The position numbers and the translations under genes are program-made. Below are positions 44,016 to 52,425 of a stretch of DNA of 64,000 nt, piece by piece. The notes under the pieces were generated by a model. The model ran no database searches. It was not told where the DNA came from and saw only the letters and a list, made by a program, of their open reading frames with translations. Source of the stretch: an uncultured Bacteroidales bacterium (lineage in GTDB: Bacteria; Bacteroidota; Bacteroidia; Bacteroidales; UBA932); assembly GCA_905234285.1 (NCBI GenBank), contig CAJOHK010000002.1, positions 28,559 through 92,558 on the forward strand, given 5' to 3'. How positions within the stretch are numbered: position 1 is the stretch's first letter; every line of letters starts with the position of its first letter.

Positions 44016-46292
44016 ATGAAACGTATTCTTCCCATTCTGGTGTTTGTGCTGGCCTGCGCCTGCTGTGAGACCAGCCGGCCTTCGACCCCTAAGACCGACC
44101 CGGTAGACTATGTGAACGTACTCACGGGAACCCTCTCGTCCTATGAGCTGTCGGCCGGCAACACCTATCCGGCCATTGCGGTTCCCTGGGGCGCTTCGTT
44201 CTGGACGCCGCAGACCGGGCGCAACGGCGACGGATGGACTTATCGCTACGACGCCAACCATATCCGTGGCTTTAAGCAGACGCATCAGCCCAGCCCCTGG
44301 ATCAACGACTACGGCGCTTTTTCCATCATGCCCGTCACTACGGGGCCCGTGTATGACCAGGAGCATCGGCAAAGCTGGTTCTCCCACAAGGCCGAGGTCG
44401 CTACTCCCTATTATTATAGCGTATACCTGGCCGACCATGACGTGACGGTGGAACTGGTTCCCACCGCCCATGCCGCCTCCTTCCGCTTCACCTATCCTGA
44501 GTGCGAGACTTCCTACCTGGTGGTGGATGCCTTTGACGGCGGCCATGTGGAGCTGGTCGATGAGTATACGGTGGCCGGTTACTCCGTCCATCAGCACGGC
44601 GGCGTGGCACCGGGTTTCAAGAACTGGTTTGTGGTAAAGTCGGAGGTGCCCCTGCGCGCATTCCCGGCCAAGGACGGTGTGGCGCTGGTGGGCTTTCCCA
44701 CTGCCCGGGGCCAGCAGGTACAGCTGTGGGTGGCATCATCCTTCGTGAGCCCCGAGCAGGCCCGGCTGAACCTGCGGGAAATCACCGATCCCTTTGACGA
44801 CGTCAAGTACTACGCCCGCACCGCCTGGAATGAGGTGCTGGGCCGCGTCCAGGTGGAGGACGACAACCTTGACCACCTGCGCACTTTCTATAGCTGCCTG
44901 TACCGCTGTCTGCTGTTTCCGCGGGACATCTCGGAGCTGAACCAGAACAGCCTGCGCGTCCATTACAGCCCGCATACGGGAAAAGTGGAGGACGGACCCT
45001 TCTACACCGATACCGGCTTCTGGGACACCTTCCGCAGCCTGTTCCCGCTGGTGAATCTGCTCTATCCCGAGACAGCCGCCCAGGTGCAGGAGGGGCTGGT
45101 GAACGATTTCCTGGAGAGCGGCTTCTTGCCTGAATGGGCGTCCCCGGGCCATCGCGGCTGCATGGTGGGCAACAACAGCGCCTCCGTGGTGGCCGATGCC
45201 TGGCTCTCGGGCATCCGCGGCTACGACATTGAGAAACTCTGGGAGGCCGTGACCCATGGCGCCCATGCCGTGCATCCCACCGTCTCGTCCTCGGGCCGCC
45301 TGGGCTGGGAGTATTATGACAAGCTGGGCTACGTGCCCTGCGACGTGGGTATCTCGGAGAATGCCGCCCGCACCCTGGAATATGCCTACGACGACTGGTG
45401 CATCTGGCAGCTGGGTAAGGCCCTCGGCAAGCCGGCCGGTGAGATTGAACCCTACAGGCAGGCAGCCATGAATTATCGGCATTTGTACGACCCCGAATAC
45501 GCGCTCATGAACGGCCGATGCGCCGATGGCAGCTTCCGTCGGCCTTTCTCTCCGCTCAAGTGGGGCGGCGACTTCACCGAGGGCAATTCCCTGCATTACA
45601 CATGGAGTGTCTTCCACGACGTGCAAGGTTTAATTGACCTCATGGGCGGCGAGGAAGTGTTCAACGCCCAGCTGGACACCGTGTTTGTGATGCCGCCCAA
45701 GTACGACGACTCCTACTACGGCTTCCCCATCCACGAGATTGTGGAAATGACGGTGATGGGCATGGGCAATTACGCCCACGGCAACCAGCCCATCCAGCAC
45801 ATGCTGTATCTGTACGACTGGAGCGGCCAGCCCTGGAAAACACAGGCCCGCGTGCGGGAGGTTATGGAGAAGTTCTATTCCCCCTGGGCCGACGGTTACT
45901 GCGGCGACGAGGATAACGGGCAAACATCGGCCTGGTATGTGTTCTCGGCGCTGGGCTTCTATCCGGTCTGTCCCGGTTCGGGCCAATATGCCCTGGGTAC
46001 GCCGCTGTTCAAGAAGGCTACGCTGCACCTTGCTGGCGGCGACGTGGTCATCGAGGCTCCGGCCAATTCGGCCGATGCCTGCTACGTTCAGTCTTTGCAG
46101 CTTAACGGCAAGCCCTGGCCGCACAACTACCTGCGCCTCTCCGACCTGCAGGCCGGCGCCAGGCTGCGTTTCGAGATGTCGGCCGAGCCCAACTTCGCCC
46201 GCGGCACGGCCCCGGAGGATCGGCCCTACTCCCTCTCTTCTTCGGCCCATGACGGCGCGTCCCCGATCACTCAAGTGGCTGATACTCAGTAA
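44016..46292 (+). CDS. GH92 alpha-mannosidase (lipoprotein)
   Basis: A 758-residue lipoprotein (VFVLACAC at residues 9-16) with the GH92 fold. Signatures are YELSAGNTYPAIAVPWG near residue 45, WINDYGAFSIMPV, EWASPGHRGCMVGNNSASV near residue 370, YAHGNQPIQHMLYLY near residue 590 and GDEDNGQTSAWYVFSALGFY near residue 630. It should trim terminal alpha-mannose in the periplasm or at the surface. The last nine codons (from 46265) are encoded by the left arm of a family A repeat, which therefore adds the ITQVADTQ tail. Confidence 0.93.
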   Translation: MKRILPILVFVLACACCETSRPSTPKTDPVDYVNVLTGTLSSYELSAGNTYPAIAVPWGASFWTPQTGRNGDGWTYRYDANHIRGFKQTHQPSPWINDYGAFSIMPVTTGPVYDQEHRQSWFSHKAEVATPYYYSVYLADHDVTVELVPTAHAASFRFTYPECETSYLVVDAFDGGHVELVDEYTVAGYSVHQHGGVAPGFKNWFVVKSEVPLRAFPAKDGVALVGFPTARGQQVQLWVASSFVSPEQARLNLREITDPFDDVKYYARTAWNEVLGRVQVEDDNLDHLRTFYSCLYRCLLFPRDISELNQNSLRVHYSPHTGKVEDGPFYTDTGFWDTFRSLFPLVNLLYPETAAQVQEGLVNDFLESGFLPEWASPGHRGCMVGNNSASVVADAWLSGIRGYDIEKLWEAVTHGAHAVHPTVSSSGRLGWEYYDKLGYVPCDVGISENAARTLEYAYDDWCIWQLGKALGKPAGEIEPYRQAAMNYRHLYDPEYALMNGRCADGSFRRPFSPLKWGGDFTEGNSLHYTWSVFHDVQGLIDLMGGEEVFNAQLDTVFVMPPKYDDSYYGFPIHEIVEMTVMGMGNYAHGNQPIQHMLYLYDWSGQPWKTQARVREVMEKFYSPWADGYCGDEDNGQTSAWYVFSALGFYPVCPGSGQYALGTPLFKKATLHLAGGDVVIEAPANSADACYVQSLQLNGKPWPHNYLRLSDLQAGARLRFEMSAEPNFARGTAPEDRPYSLSSSAHDGASPITQVADTQ

Positions 46293-46367
46293 GTTGCTAA
46301 TATTCAGTCCGGCTTTTTGCCGGACTGAGTTTCTGTAAAACATTGATAATCATGAGGTTAAGTGTTC
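46265..46367. repeat. Family A nested palindrome, copy 5 (overlaps two genes)
   Basis: The outer ends are GATCACTCAA (46265-46274) and TTAAGTGTTC (46358-46367). The core pairs TATTCAGTCCGGC (46301-46313) with GCCGGACTGA (46319-46328). The left arm encodes the end of the GH92 protein and the right arm contains the GH125 ATG at 46352. Confidence 0.85.
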
Positions 46368-47752
46368 TCTTTTTGACGCTATTATTGGGCTTGCCGATAT
46401 CGGCCTGTGCGCAGCGCTACCCCGACCAGCGGCCCGCCGAGCGGCTTTTTGTGTCAGAGGCCGTAGAGGCCGCCATTGCCGATGTGGCCCCGCAACTCAC
46501 CAGCCCCAAGCTGCGCTGGATGTTCTGCAATTGCTTCCCCAATACGCTGGATACTACGGTGCATTTTGACGAGGAGAGTGGCCTTACCTTTGTGTATACT
46601 GGCGACATTCCGGCCATGTGGCTGCGGGATTCGGGCGCTCAGGTGTGGCCCTATGTGGACCTTTGCCCGGCCGATGCCCATTTGCAGGCCATGATTGCCG
46701 GTGTCATAAGGCAGCAGTTCCGACTCATCAACATAGACCCTTACGCCAATGCCTTTAACCAGGGACCTACCGGTGAGGGCGCCAAGGACGATACCGGTTC
46801 CGAGCAAAACCCCTGGGTGTTTGAGCGCAAATGGGAGATTGACTCCCACTGCTACCCGGTTCGCCTGGCCTATCACTACTGGAAAGTGACGGGGGACACC
46901 TCTGTCTTTGACGAGGCCTGGCTGGAGACGGTGCGCAATATCTTGAACACTTTTACCGAGCAGCAGCGCAAGGACGGCGACGGCCCCTATTACTTCCTCC
47001 GGGTGACCGACCGTCAGCTGGACACCAAGGACCGCGTGGGCTGGGGCAACCCGGTGAAGCCGGTGGGCCTCATCTGCTCGGCCTTCCGTCCCTCCGACGA
47101 CGCTACTCAGTTCGAGTTTCTGGTGCCGTCCAACTTCTTTGCCGTGAGCATCTTACGTCAGGCGGCAGAAATACTTGCCGAGGTGAACGGGGAGCCTGCC
47201 CTCTCGGCCCGCTGCACGGCGCTGGCCCGGGAGGTCTCCGACGCCCTGGCCCGCTATGCGGTGGTCCAGCACCCGGACTTCGGCCCCATCTATGCCTATG
47301 AGGTAGACGGTTTCGGCAATGCCTACCTAATGGACGACGCTAACGTGCCATCCCTGCTCTCCCTGTCCTATCTCATCCCCGAAATGACCGATGATCCGGT
47401 GTATCAGAACACCCGCCGCTTTGTGTGGAGCGATTCCAATCCTTACTTCTGGCGCGGAAAGGCGGGGGAGGGCATCGGCGGCCCGCACATCGGCACCCAG
47501 GCTATCTGGCCCATGAGCATCATGATGAAGGCCTTCACCGCCACTGCCGATGATGAGATCCGCGCTTGCCTGGAGCAGCTCCTCCGGACCGATGCCGGAA
47601 CTGGCTTCATCCACGAGAGCTTCCACAAAGACGACGCCTCCAACTTCACCCGCCCCTGGTTTGCCTGGCAAAACACCCTTTTTGGCGAGCTGGTGCTTAA
47701 GCTTTACCATGACGGAAAGCTGGATGTGCTAAACAGCGTTACCGTCAGGTAA
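46352..47752 (+). CDS. GH125 exo-alpha-1,6-mannosidase
   Basis: A 466-residue exported enzyme (signal peptide to LPISACAQ) that removes terminal alpha-1,6-linked mannose. GH125 landmarks are FVYTGDIPAMWLRDSGAQVW near residue 70, FNQGPTGEGAKDDTGSEQNP and WVFERKWEIDSHCYPVRLAY near residue 150, and GGPHIGTQAIWPMSIMMKAF near residue 375. I chose the ATG at 46352 (MRLSVLFLTLLLG); it lies within the right arm of a family A repeat. It acts after GH92 has removed alpha-1,2 residues. A further family A repeat follows 8 bp after its stop. Confidence 0.94.
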   Translation: MRLSVLFLTLLLGLPISACAQRYPDQRPAERLFVSEAVEAAIADVAPQLTSPKLRWMFCNCFPNTLDTTVHFDEESGLTFVYTGDIPAMWLRDSGAQVWPYVDLCPADAHLQAMIAGVIRQQFRLINIDPYANAFNQGPTGEGAKDDTGSEQNPWVFERKWEIDSHCYPVRLAYHYWKVTGDTSVFDEAWLETVRNILNTFTEQQRKDGDGPYYFLRVTDRQLDTKDRVGWGNPVKPVGLICSAFRPSDDATQFEFLVPSNFFAVSILRQAAEILAEVNGEPALSARCTALAREVSDALARYAVVQHPDFGPIYAYEVDGFGNAYLMDDANVPSLLSLSYLIPEMTDDPVYQNTRRFVWSDSNPYFWRGKAGEGIGGPHIGTQAIWPMSIMMKAFTATADDEIRACLEQLLRTDAGTGFIHESFHKDDASNFTRPWFAWQNTLFGELVLKLYHDGKLDVLNSVTVR

Positions 47753-47760
47753 TTTCTTGC

Positions 47761-47864
47761 GATCACTTAAATGCCTGTGTGTCAGTAAGTTGTGAATATT
47801 CAGTCCAGCAAAAAGCCGGACTGAATATCTGTAAAGTGCTGAGCTATAATAACTTAAGTGATTC
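47761..47864. repeat. Family A nested palindrome, copy 6
   Basis: The outer ends GATCACTTAA (47761-47770) and TTAAGTGATTC (47854-47864) are perfectly inverted over 10 bp. The inner core AATATTCAGTCC with AGC and GCCGGACTGAATAT has one mismatch. The promoter of the next gene lies 23 bp beyond. Confidence 0.85.
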
Positions 47865-47887
47865 GGGATTATATGAGGAATAATGAC

Positions 47888-47895
47888 TATCTTTG
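47888..47895 (+). promoter_or_regulatory. TAnnTTTG box for the third GH92 gene
   Basis: TATCTTTG lies 6 bp before the ATG at 47902, so the message is likely leaderless. It suggests that this GH92 gene can be transcribed apart from the upstream pair. Confidence 0.5.
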
Positions 47896-47901
47896 TATAT
47901 G

Positions 47902-50187
47902 ATGAAGAAAATAGCCCTTTTGGCCGCTCTGCTGCTGGCCACCACCTTGCTAAACGCCCAAACTGAGTGGGTGAACCCGTTTATCGGCACATCTAACTTC
48001 GGCGCCTGCCATCCGGGCGCTGTGACGCCCAACGGCATGATGAGCGTGAGCCCGTTCAATGTGATGGGCTCGGCCATGAACGTGTGGGACAAAGACAGCC
48101 GATGGTGGAGCACACCCTATGTGGCCGAGAACAGCTACCTCACCGGTTTCACGCATGTGAACCTGTCCGGCGTAGGCTGCCCGGAGCTGGGGTCGCTGCT
48201 CACTATGCCCACTACAGGTCCGCTGGAGGTCGATTACCATGCCTATGGCTGCGAGTACCGCAACGAGGAAGCCCATCCCGGCTACTATGCCGTCGAACTG
48301 CTCAATGGCGTAAAGGCCGAAGTCACCGCCACGCCGCGTACTTCCCTGGAGCGCTACACCTTCCCCGGCGGAGAGGGCAGCATCCTCCTCAACCTGGGCG
48401 AAGGCCTCACCAACGAGAGCGGCGCCAGCGTGCGGCGGGTCAATGCCTCCGAAATTGAGGGCTACAAGCTCATGGGCACTTTCTGCTACAACCGACAGGC
48501 TGTTTTCCCGGTCTATTTTGTGCTGCGTATCAGCCGCGTACCGGACAGCTACGGCTACTGGAAAAAGCAGCGTCCCATGACCGCCGAGGCCGCCTGGGAT
48601 GCCGATGCCGGCAAGTACAAGCTCTACCAGGCCTACTCCCGCGAGATGGCCGGCGATGATATCGGCTATTGGTTCCATTTCAACAACCTCAAAGCCGGAG
48701 ATAAAGTAAGCGTGCAAATGGGCGTTTCCTTCGTGAGCATAGAAAATGCCCGCGAGAATCTTGACGCCGAGCAGGACATCAACTTCCGCTTTAACAAGGT
48801 GCGCGCCGCCGCCGAAGCCTTATGGACCGAGCATCTGGGCCGCATCAAGGTCGAAGGTGGAACCCCCGACCAAAAGACCATCTTCTACACGGCCCTGTAC
48901 CACGCACTCATTCACCCCAACATCGTGAACGACGTTAACGGGCAATATCCCCTCATGGAGTTCGGCAATCCCGAGTCGCAGGACGACTTCAAGATTACCA
49001 CCGGCCCCACGGGTCAGGGCCAGAGAGAGATGCGGAGCCAGGGTATAGGAAAGGTGGACGAGGGCACCAACCGCTACACCGTGTTCTCCCTCTGGGATAC
49101 CTATCGCAATCTGCATCAGCTGATTACCCTGCTCTGGCCCGAGAAGCAGCTGGACATGGTGCGTTCCATGATCGGCATGTATAAGGAGTGGGGCTGGATG
49201 CCCAAATGGGAGCTCTTCGGCCGCGAAACCTGGACCATGGAGGGCGACCCGGCCATTTGCGTGATTGCCGACACCTGGCTCAAGGGCCTGCAGGACTTCC
49301 GGGTAGACCAAGCCTACGAGGCCTTCCTCAAGAGCGCCGACACCCGCGGCTTTGCCAACCGCATGCGCCCCGACAACGCCCCCTACGTGGACAAAGGCTA
49401 CATTCCGCTGAACTTCTTTGCCGCCGATTTCTCCGGCGACAACTCGGTTTCCCACGCGCTGGAGTACTACGTGGCCGATTATGCGCTTTCCCGCCTTGCC
49501 GCCAGCCTGGGCAAGGAGGACGATGCCGCCCGCTTCCTGGCCCGCTCCCTGGGATACAAGCATTATTACAGCGCCGAGTACAAATGCCTTCGGCCCATCA
49601 ACGCCGAAGGCAGCTTCCTCTCGCCCTTTGACCCGGCCGCCGGCGCCGACTTCTCCAATGCCCCCGGTTTCCATGAGGGCAGCGCCTGGAACTATACCTT
49701 TGCTGTTCCCCACGACGTAGCCGGATACGCCAAGCTCATGGGCGGTACCAAGGCCTATGTGCGCAATCTGCAGCAGGTCTTTGATAACGGCCTGTACGAT
49801 GCCGCCAACGAGCCCGACATAGTGTATCCCTTCCTGTTCAGCCGCTTCAAAGGGTATGAAAAACGCACCTGGGAGCAAGTGGAGCGCATTCTGGCCCAGA
49901 ACTACAAGAATGCACCCGACGGCATTCCCGGCAACGACGACACCGGCACCATGAGCGCCTGGGCCGTCTTTTCCATGCTGGGCTTCTACCCCGACTGCCC
50001 GGCCGATCCTTACTACACCCTCACCAGGCCCACTTTTGACAAGGCCACGGTAACCTTACCGGACGGCGCCTCGCTGGTGATTACCCGCACGGCCAAGGCC
50101 TCCAAAGCCGTGTTCAATGGGAAAAACAAAGGCTACCGCCTCTCGCATCAGGACTTGGTAAAGGGTGGAACCATAACCTGGAAATGA
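47902..50187 (+). CDS. GH92 alpha-mannosidase, divergent subgroup
   Basis: A 761-residue exported protein (signal peptide MKKIALLAALLLATTLLNAQ). GH92 signatures: NPFIGTSNFGACHPGAVTPN, FTHVNLSGVGCPELGS near residue 85, MPKWELFGRETWTMEGDPA near residue 430 and GIPGNDDTGTMSAWAVFSML near residue 670. Where the other two copies have HGNEPGHH or HGNQPIQH it reads ANEPDIVYPFLFSRF, so its linkage preference may differ, for example alpha-1,3 or phosphorylated/capped mannose; this is inference. Start ATG at 47902 fits the signal peptide; ATG at 47899 is also possible. Confidence 0.92.
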   Translation: MKKIALLAALLLATTLLNAQTEWVNPFIGTSNFGACHPGAVTPNGMMSVSPFNVMGSAMNVWDKDSRWWSTPYVAENSYLTGFTHVNLSGVGCPELGSLLTMPTTGPLEVDYHAYGCEYRNEEAHPGYYAVELLNGVKAEVTATPRTSLERYTFPGGEGSILLNLGEGLTNESGASVRRVNASEIEGYKLMGTFCYNRQAVFPVYFVLRISRVPDSYGYWKKQRPMTAEAAWDADAGKYKLYQAYSREMAGDDIGYWFHFNNLKAGDKVSVQMGVSFVSIENARENLDAEQDINFRFNKVRAAAEALWTEHLGRIKVEGGTPDQKTIFYTALYHALIHPNIVNDVNGQYPLMEFGNPESQDDFKITTGPTGQGQREMRSQGIGKVDEGTNRYTVFSLWDTYRNLHQLITLLWPEKQLDMVRSMIGMYKEWGWMPKWELFGRETWTMEGDPAICVIADTWLKGLQDFRVDQAYEAFLKSADTRGFANRMRPDNAPYVDKGYIPLNFFAADFSGDNSVSHALEYYVADYALSRLAASLGKEDDAARFLARSLGYKHYYSAEYKCLRPINAEGSFLSPFDPAAGADFSNAPGFHEGSAWNYTFAVPHDVAGYAKLMGGTKAYVRNLQQVFDNGLYDAANEPDIVYPFLFSRFKGYEKRTWEQVERILAQNYKNAPDGIPGNDDTGTMSAWAVFSMLGFYPDCPADPYYTLTRPTFDKATVTLPDGASLVITRTAKASKAVFNGKNKGYRLSHQDLVKGGTITWK

Positions 50188-50193
50188 CGCCCC

Positions 50194-50297
50194 GTTCACT
50201 TAACGCGTTGATTCATAGTGTTTTATAAGAATTCAGTCCGGCTTTTTGCCGGACTGAATTTCTGTAACTTGTTAACAGTCAATCAGTTAAGTGATTG
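50194..50297. repeat. Family A nested palindrome, copy 7
   Basis: The outer ends are GTTCACTTAA (50194-50203) and TTAAGTGATTG (50287-50297). The inner arms AGAATTCAGTCCGGC (50228-50242) and GCCGGACTGAATTTCT (50248-50263) pair almost fully. It lies between convergent GH92 and GH130. Confidence 0.85.
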
Positions 50298-50306
50298 TTA
50301 AAATCC

Positions 50307-51305
50307 CTACAGGATATTGGTTTTCTTGGTAAAATCGATAATCTCGGGGATATAACCGAAGGCCAGGCCGGTGACGGTGTCGGCGCAACCGTAGTACACG
50401 GCTATGCGGCCGGTGGCGCTGTCATGCAGGGCAGCGCAGGGGAAAGCCACGTTGGGAACGTCTCCCATGCACTCGTACGGGGTCTGGGGGCTGATGAGGT
50501 AGGGACCGCTGCGGGCCAGTACCTTCCAGGGCTGGTCCAAATCCAGCAGGGCGCTGCCGAAACTGTATACGTAACCGTTGCAGCTGCGCAGTACTCCGTG
50601 GTAGAACAGCAGCCAACCCTCCGAGGTCTCGATGGGAATGGGGCCGGCGCCAATCTTCATGCATTGCCAGGCGCTCACCTCAAAGGGGGCGGGTGCCATT
50701 ACGTGCCGATGATGTCCCCAGTACTCCATATCCGGTGTCTCGGAATAGAAAATGTCGCCGAAGGCCGTGTGGCCGGTATCGGACGGGCGGGACAGCATGG
50801 CAAATTTGCCGCCTATCTTGCGGGGGAAAAGCACGCCGTTGCGGTTGTAGGGCAGGAAAGCGTTTTCCATCTGGTGGAAAGTCTCAAAATCGGTGGTCCA
50901 GGCCACGCCGATGGTGGGGCCATGGTACCCGTTGCACCAGGTAACCCAGTAGCGGTCCTCGATGAAAGCCACGCGGGGGTCATAGCCGTATACCCACTGG
51001 CCCACCTCTGGATCGGCGCCGGTAAAGCGCAGTACTTCCGGTTTAATGTTCCAGTGGATGCCATCGGCCGAGAAGCCCACGTGCAGGGCCATGCGGCGGT
51101 TGGTATCGTCGCAGCGGAACACGCCCGCAAAGCCGCCCTTGAACGGAACTACGGCACTGTTGAAGATGCTGTTGGAGTCGGGTAGCAGATTGCGGGGAAT
51201 AACGGGATTGGCACTGTAGCGCCACATGGGAGCAGTGCACCCGGCGGGTCTTTCTTCCCAGGGCATGCCGGGAAGGGGCTGGCCAGAAATGGTTAACTCT
51301 TTCAT
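50307..51305 (-). CDS. GH130 beta-mannoside phosphorylase
   Basis: A 332-residue protein without a signal peptide, so probably cytoplasmic. GH130 enzymes cleave beta-mannosides with phosphate to give mannose 1-phosphate. The five-bladed propeller motifs are visible: [20 protein letters not shown] near residue 46, [17 protein letters not shown] near residue 106 (catalytic Asp), and [19 protein letters not shown] near residue 220. Relatives in N-glycan loci act on Man-beta-1,4-GlcNAc, the core left after GH92 and GH125, which fits this neighbourhood. Its start overlaps the LacI stop by ATGA, so the two are co-translated. Confidence 0.9.
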   Translation of the reverse strand: MKELTISGQPLPGMPWEERPAGCTAPMWRYSANPVIPRNLLPDSNSIFNSAVVPFKGGFAGVFRCDDTNRRMALHVGFSADGIHWNIKPEVLRFTGADPEVGQWVYGYDPRVAFIEDRYWVTWCNGYHGPTIGVAWTTDFETFHQMENAFLPYNRNGVLFPRKIGGKFAMLSRPSDTGHTAFGDIFYSETPDMEYWGHHRHVMAPAPFEVSAWQCMKIGAGPIPIETSEGWLLFYHGVLRSCNGYVYSFGSALLDLDQPWKVLARSGPYLISPQTPYECMGDVPNVAFPCAALHDSATGRIAVYYGCADTVTGLAFGYIPEIIDFTKKTNIL

Positions 51306-52309
51306 TGGAGTGTAGCTTTGAGTATGATTCTGTCGTGAATTTTGCTGATGTCTTCGCCTTTGTCCTGCATGGCAATAATCTGGAACAGATATTCGGCCGC
51401 CTGGATGGAAATCTCGTGCAGGGGCTGCAGCATGTAGGGGATGGCCGGATCAAAGAGGCCGTAGATGTTGGAGTAGTCGAAGCCGACGAACTTGATATCC
51501 CGCTGGATGTGAATACCGCGCTTGAAGAGGGCTTTGACGATGGCGACGCCCGGCACGTTGGAGGCGGTGATGACGCCGTCTGTGCCGCGGGCGATGAGGT
51601 CGTCAGCTACTTTTTCGGCCTCCTGCTCTACATTCTCGAAGGCCAGGTGGTAGATTTTGGCGTCGGGCCCCAGGGTTTCGCGGAAGGCTTTCTCGCGGTC
51701 GGTCATGGAAGAGATGCGCATGGCGTAGGAAACCATGTCTATCTTGGTGGCGCCTTGCTTTTGCAGTGCCTTGATGGCGGTGCGCATGGCGTCCTCGTTG
51801 TCGGTGAGGACGGTGGGAACGTTGAAATCCGGGTGATAACGGTCAATGACCACAAATGGCTTTCCGGAGTGGACCAGGCGCGTCATGCATTCTTCACTGC
51901 CCTGCGCCGGCACCACGATGAAACCTTCCACGTCCTTCTCCATGAAGGACTGAACCAGGCGGCCGAAACGCTCGGGGTCTTCCTCCGTACTGCCGAAGAT
52001 GAGGGTGTAACCGTGCTTGTAGGCCACTTTTTCCAATTCTTTGGCGATGGTGCCGTAAAAGATGTTGGCCAGGTCGGACAGAATGACGCCAATAACATGG
52101 GTTCGACCTTGCCTGAGCATGCGCGCAGCGCTGCTGGGCCTGTAATTCATGCGACGGGCAACCTCCAGGATACGCTCCTTGGTGGATTCGCTCACGCGAT
52201 ACTTGTTTTTGCCGTCGGCCTCTACGCGGTTGTTCATGACAAAAGAAACCAGGGCGATGGAGACGCCGGCTTCCCGCGCAATGTCCTTGATGGTAACGTT
52301 CTTTTGCAT
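51302..52309 (-). CDS. LacI-family transcriptional regulator
   Basis: A 335-residue regulator with an N-terminal helix-turn-helix ([20 protein letters not shown], residues 5-24) and a periplasmic-binding-protein-like effector domain ([20 protein letters not shown] near residue 70, [32 protein letters not shown]). The effector is likely a sugar or sugar phosphate from mannan-type glycan. Its partner gene is GH130, 4-bp overlapping, and it is a candidate repressor of the surrounding glycan genes. I chose the ATG at 52309 because the 10 codons upstream are outside the fold. Confidence 0.93.
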   Translation of the reverse strand: MQKNVTIKDIAREAGVSIALVSFVMNNRVEADGKNKYRVSESTKERILEVARRMNYRPSSAARMLRQGRTHVIGVILSDLANIFYGTIAKELEKVAYKHGYTLIFGSTEEDPERFGRLVQSFMEKDVEGFIVVPAQGSEECMTRLVHSGKPFVVIDRYHPDFNVPTVLTDNEDAMRTAIKALQKQGATKIDMVSYAMRISSMTDREKAFRETLGPDAKIYHLAFENVEQEAEKVADDLIARGTDGVITASNVPGVAIVKALFKRGIHIQRDIKFVGFDYSNIYGLFDPAIPYMLQPLHEISIQAAEYLFQIIAMQDKGEDISKIHDRIILKATLQ

Positions 52310-52316
52310 AGCACTG

Positions 52317-52324
52317 CAAAGATA
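52317..52324 (-). promoter_or_regulatory. TAnnTTTG box for the LacI-GH130 operon
   Basis: On the minus strand TATCTTTG lies 7 bp before the ATG at 52309, again suggesting a leaderless transcript. No clear -33 TTG was found at the usual distance. Confidence 0.45.
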
Positions 52325-52368
52325 ATCAATCTTTTGCAAAATAGCTAAATTATTTTAGCCTTTTTTAT

Positions 52369-52400
52369 AAAAAGAGAGTGGCCTAACTTGGGCCACTCTC
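52369..52400 (-). terminator. Terminator of the SusC-OmpA/GH18 operon
   Basis: On the minus strand GAGAGTGGCC and GGCCACTCTC (52400-52391 and 52383-52374) form a perfect 10-bp stem with a 7-nt loop, followed by five T and further A/T. Confidence 0.85.
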
Positions 52401-52425
52401 GGGGAACTGTTATAGAAGAAATACA

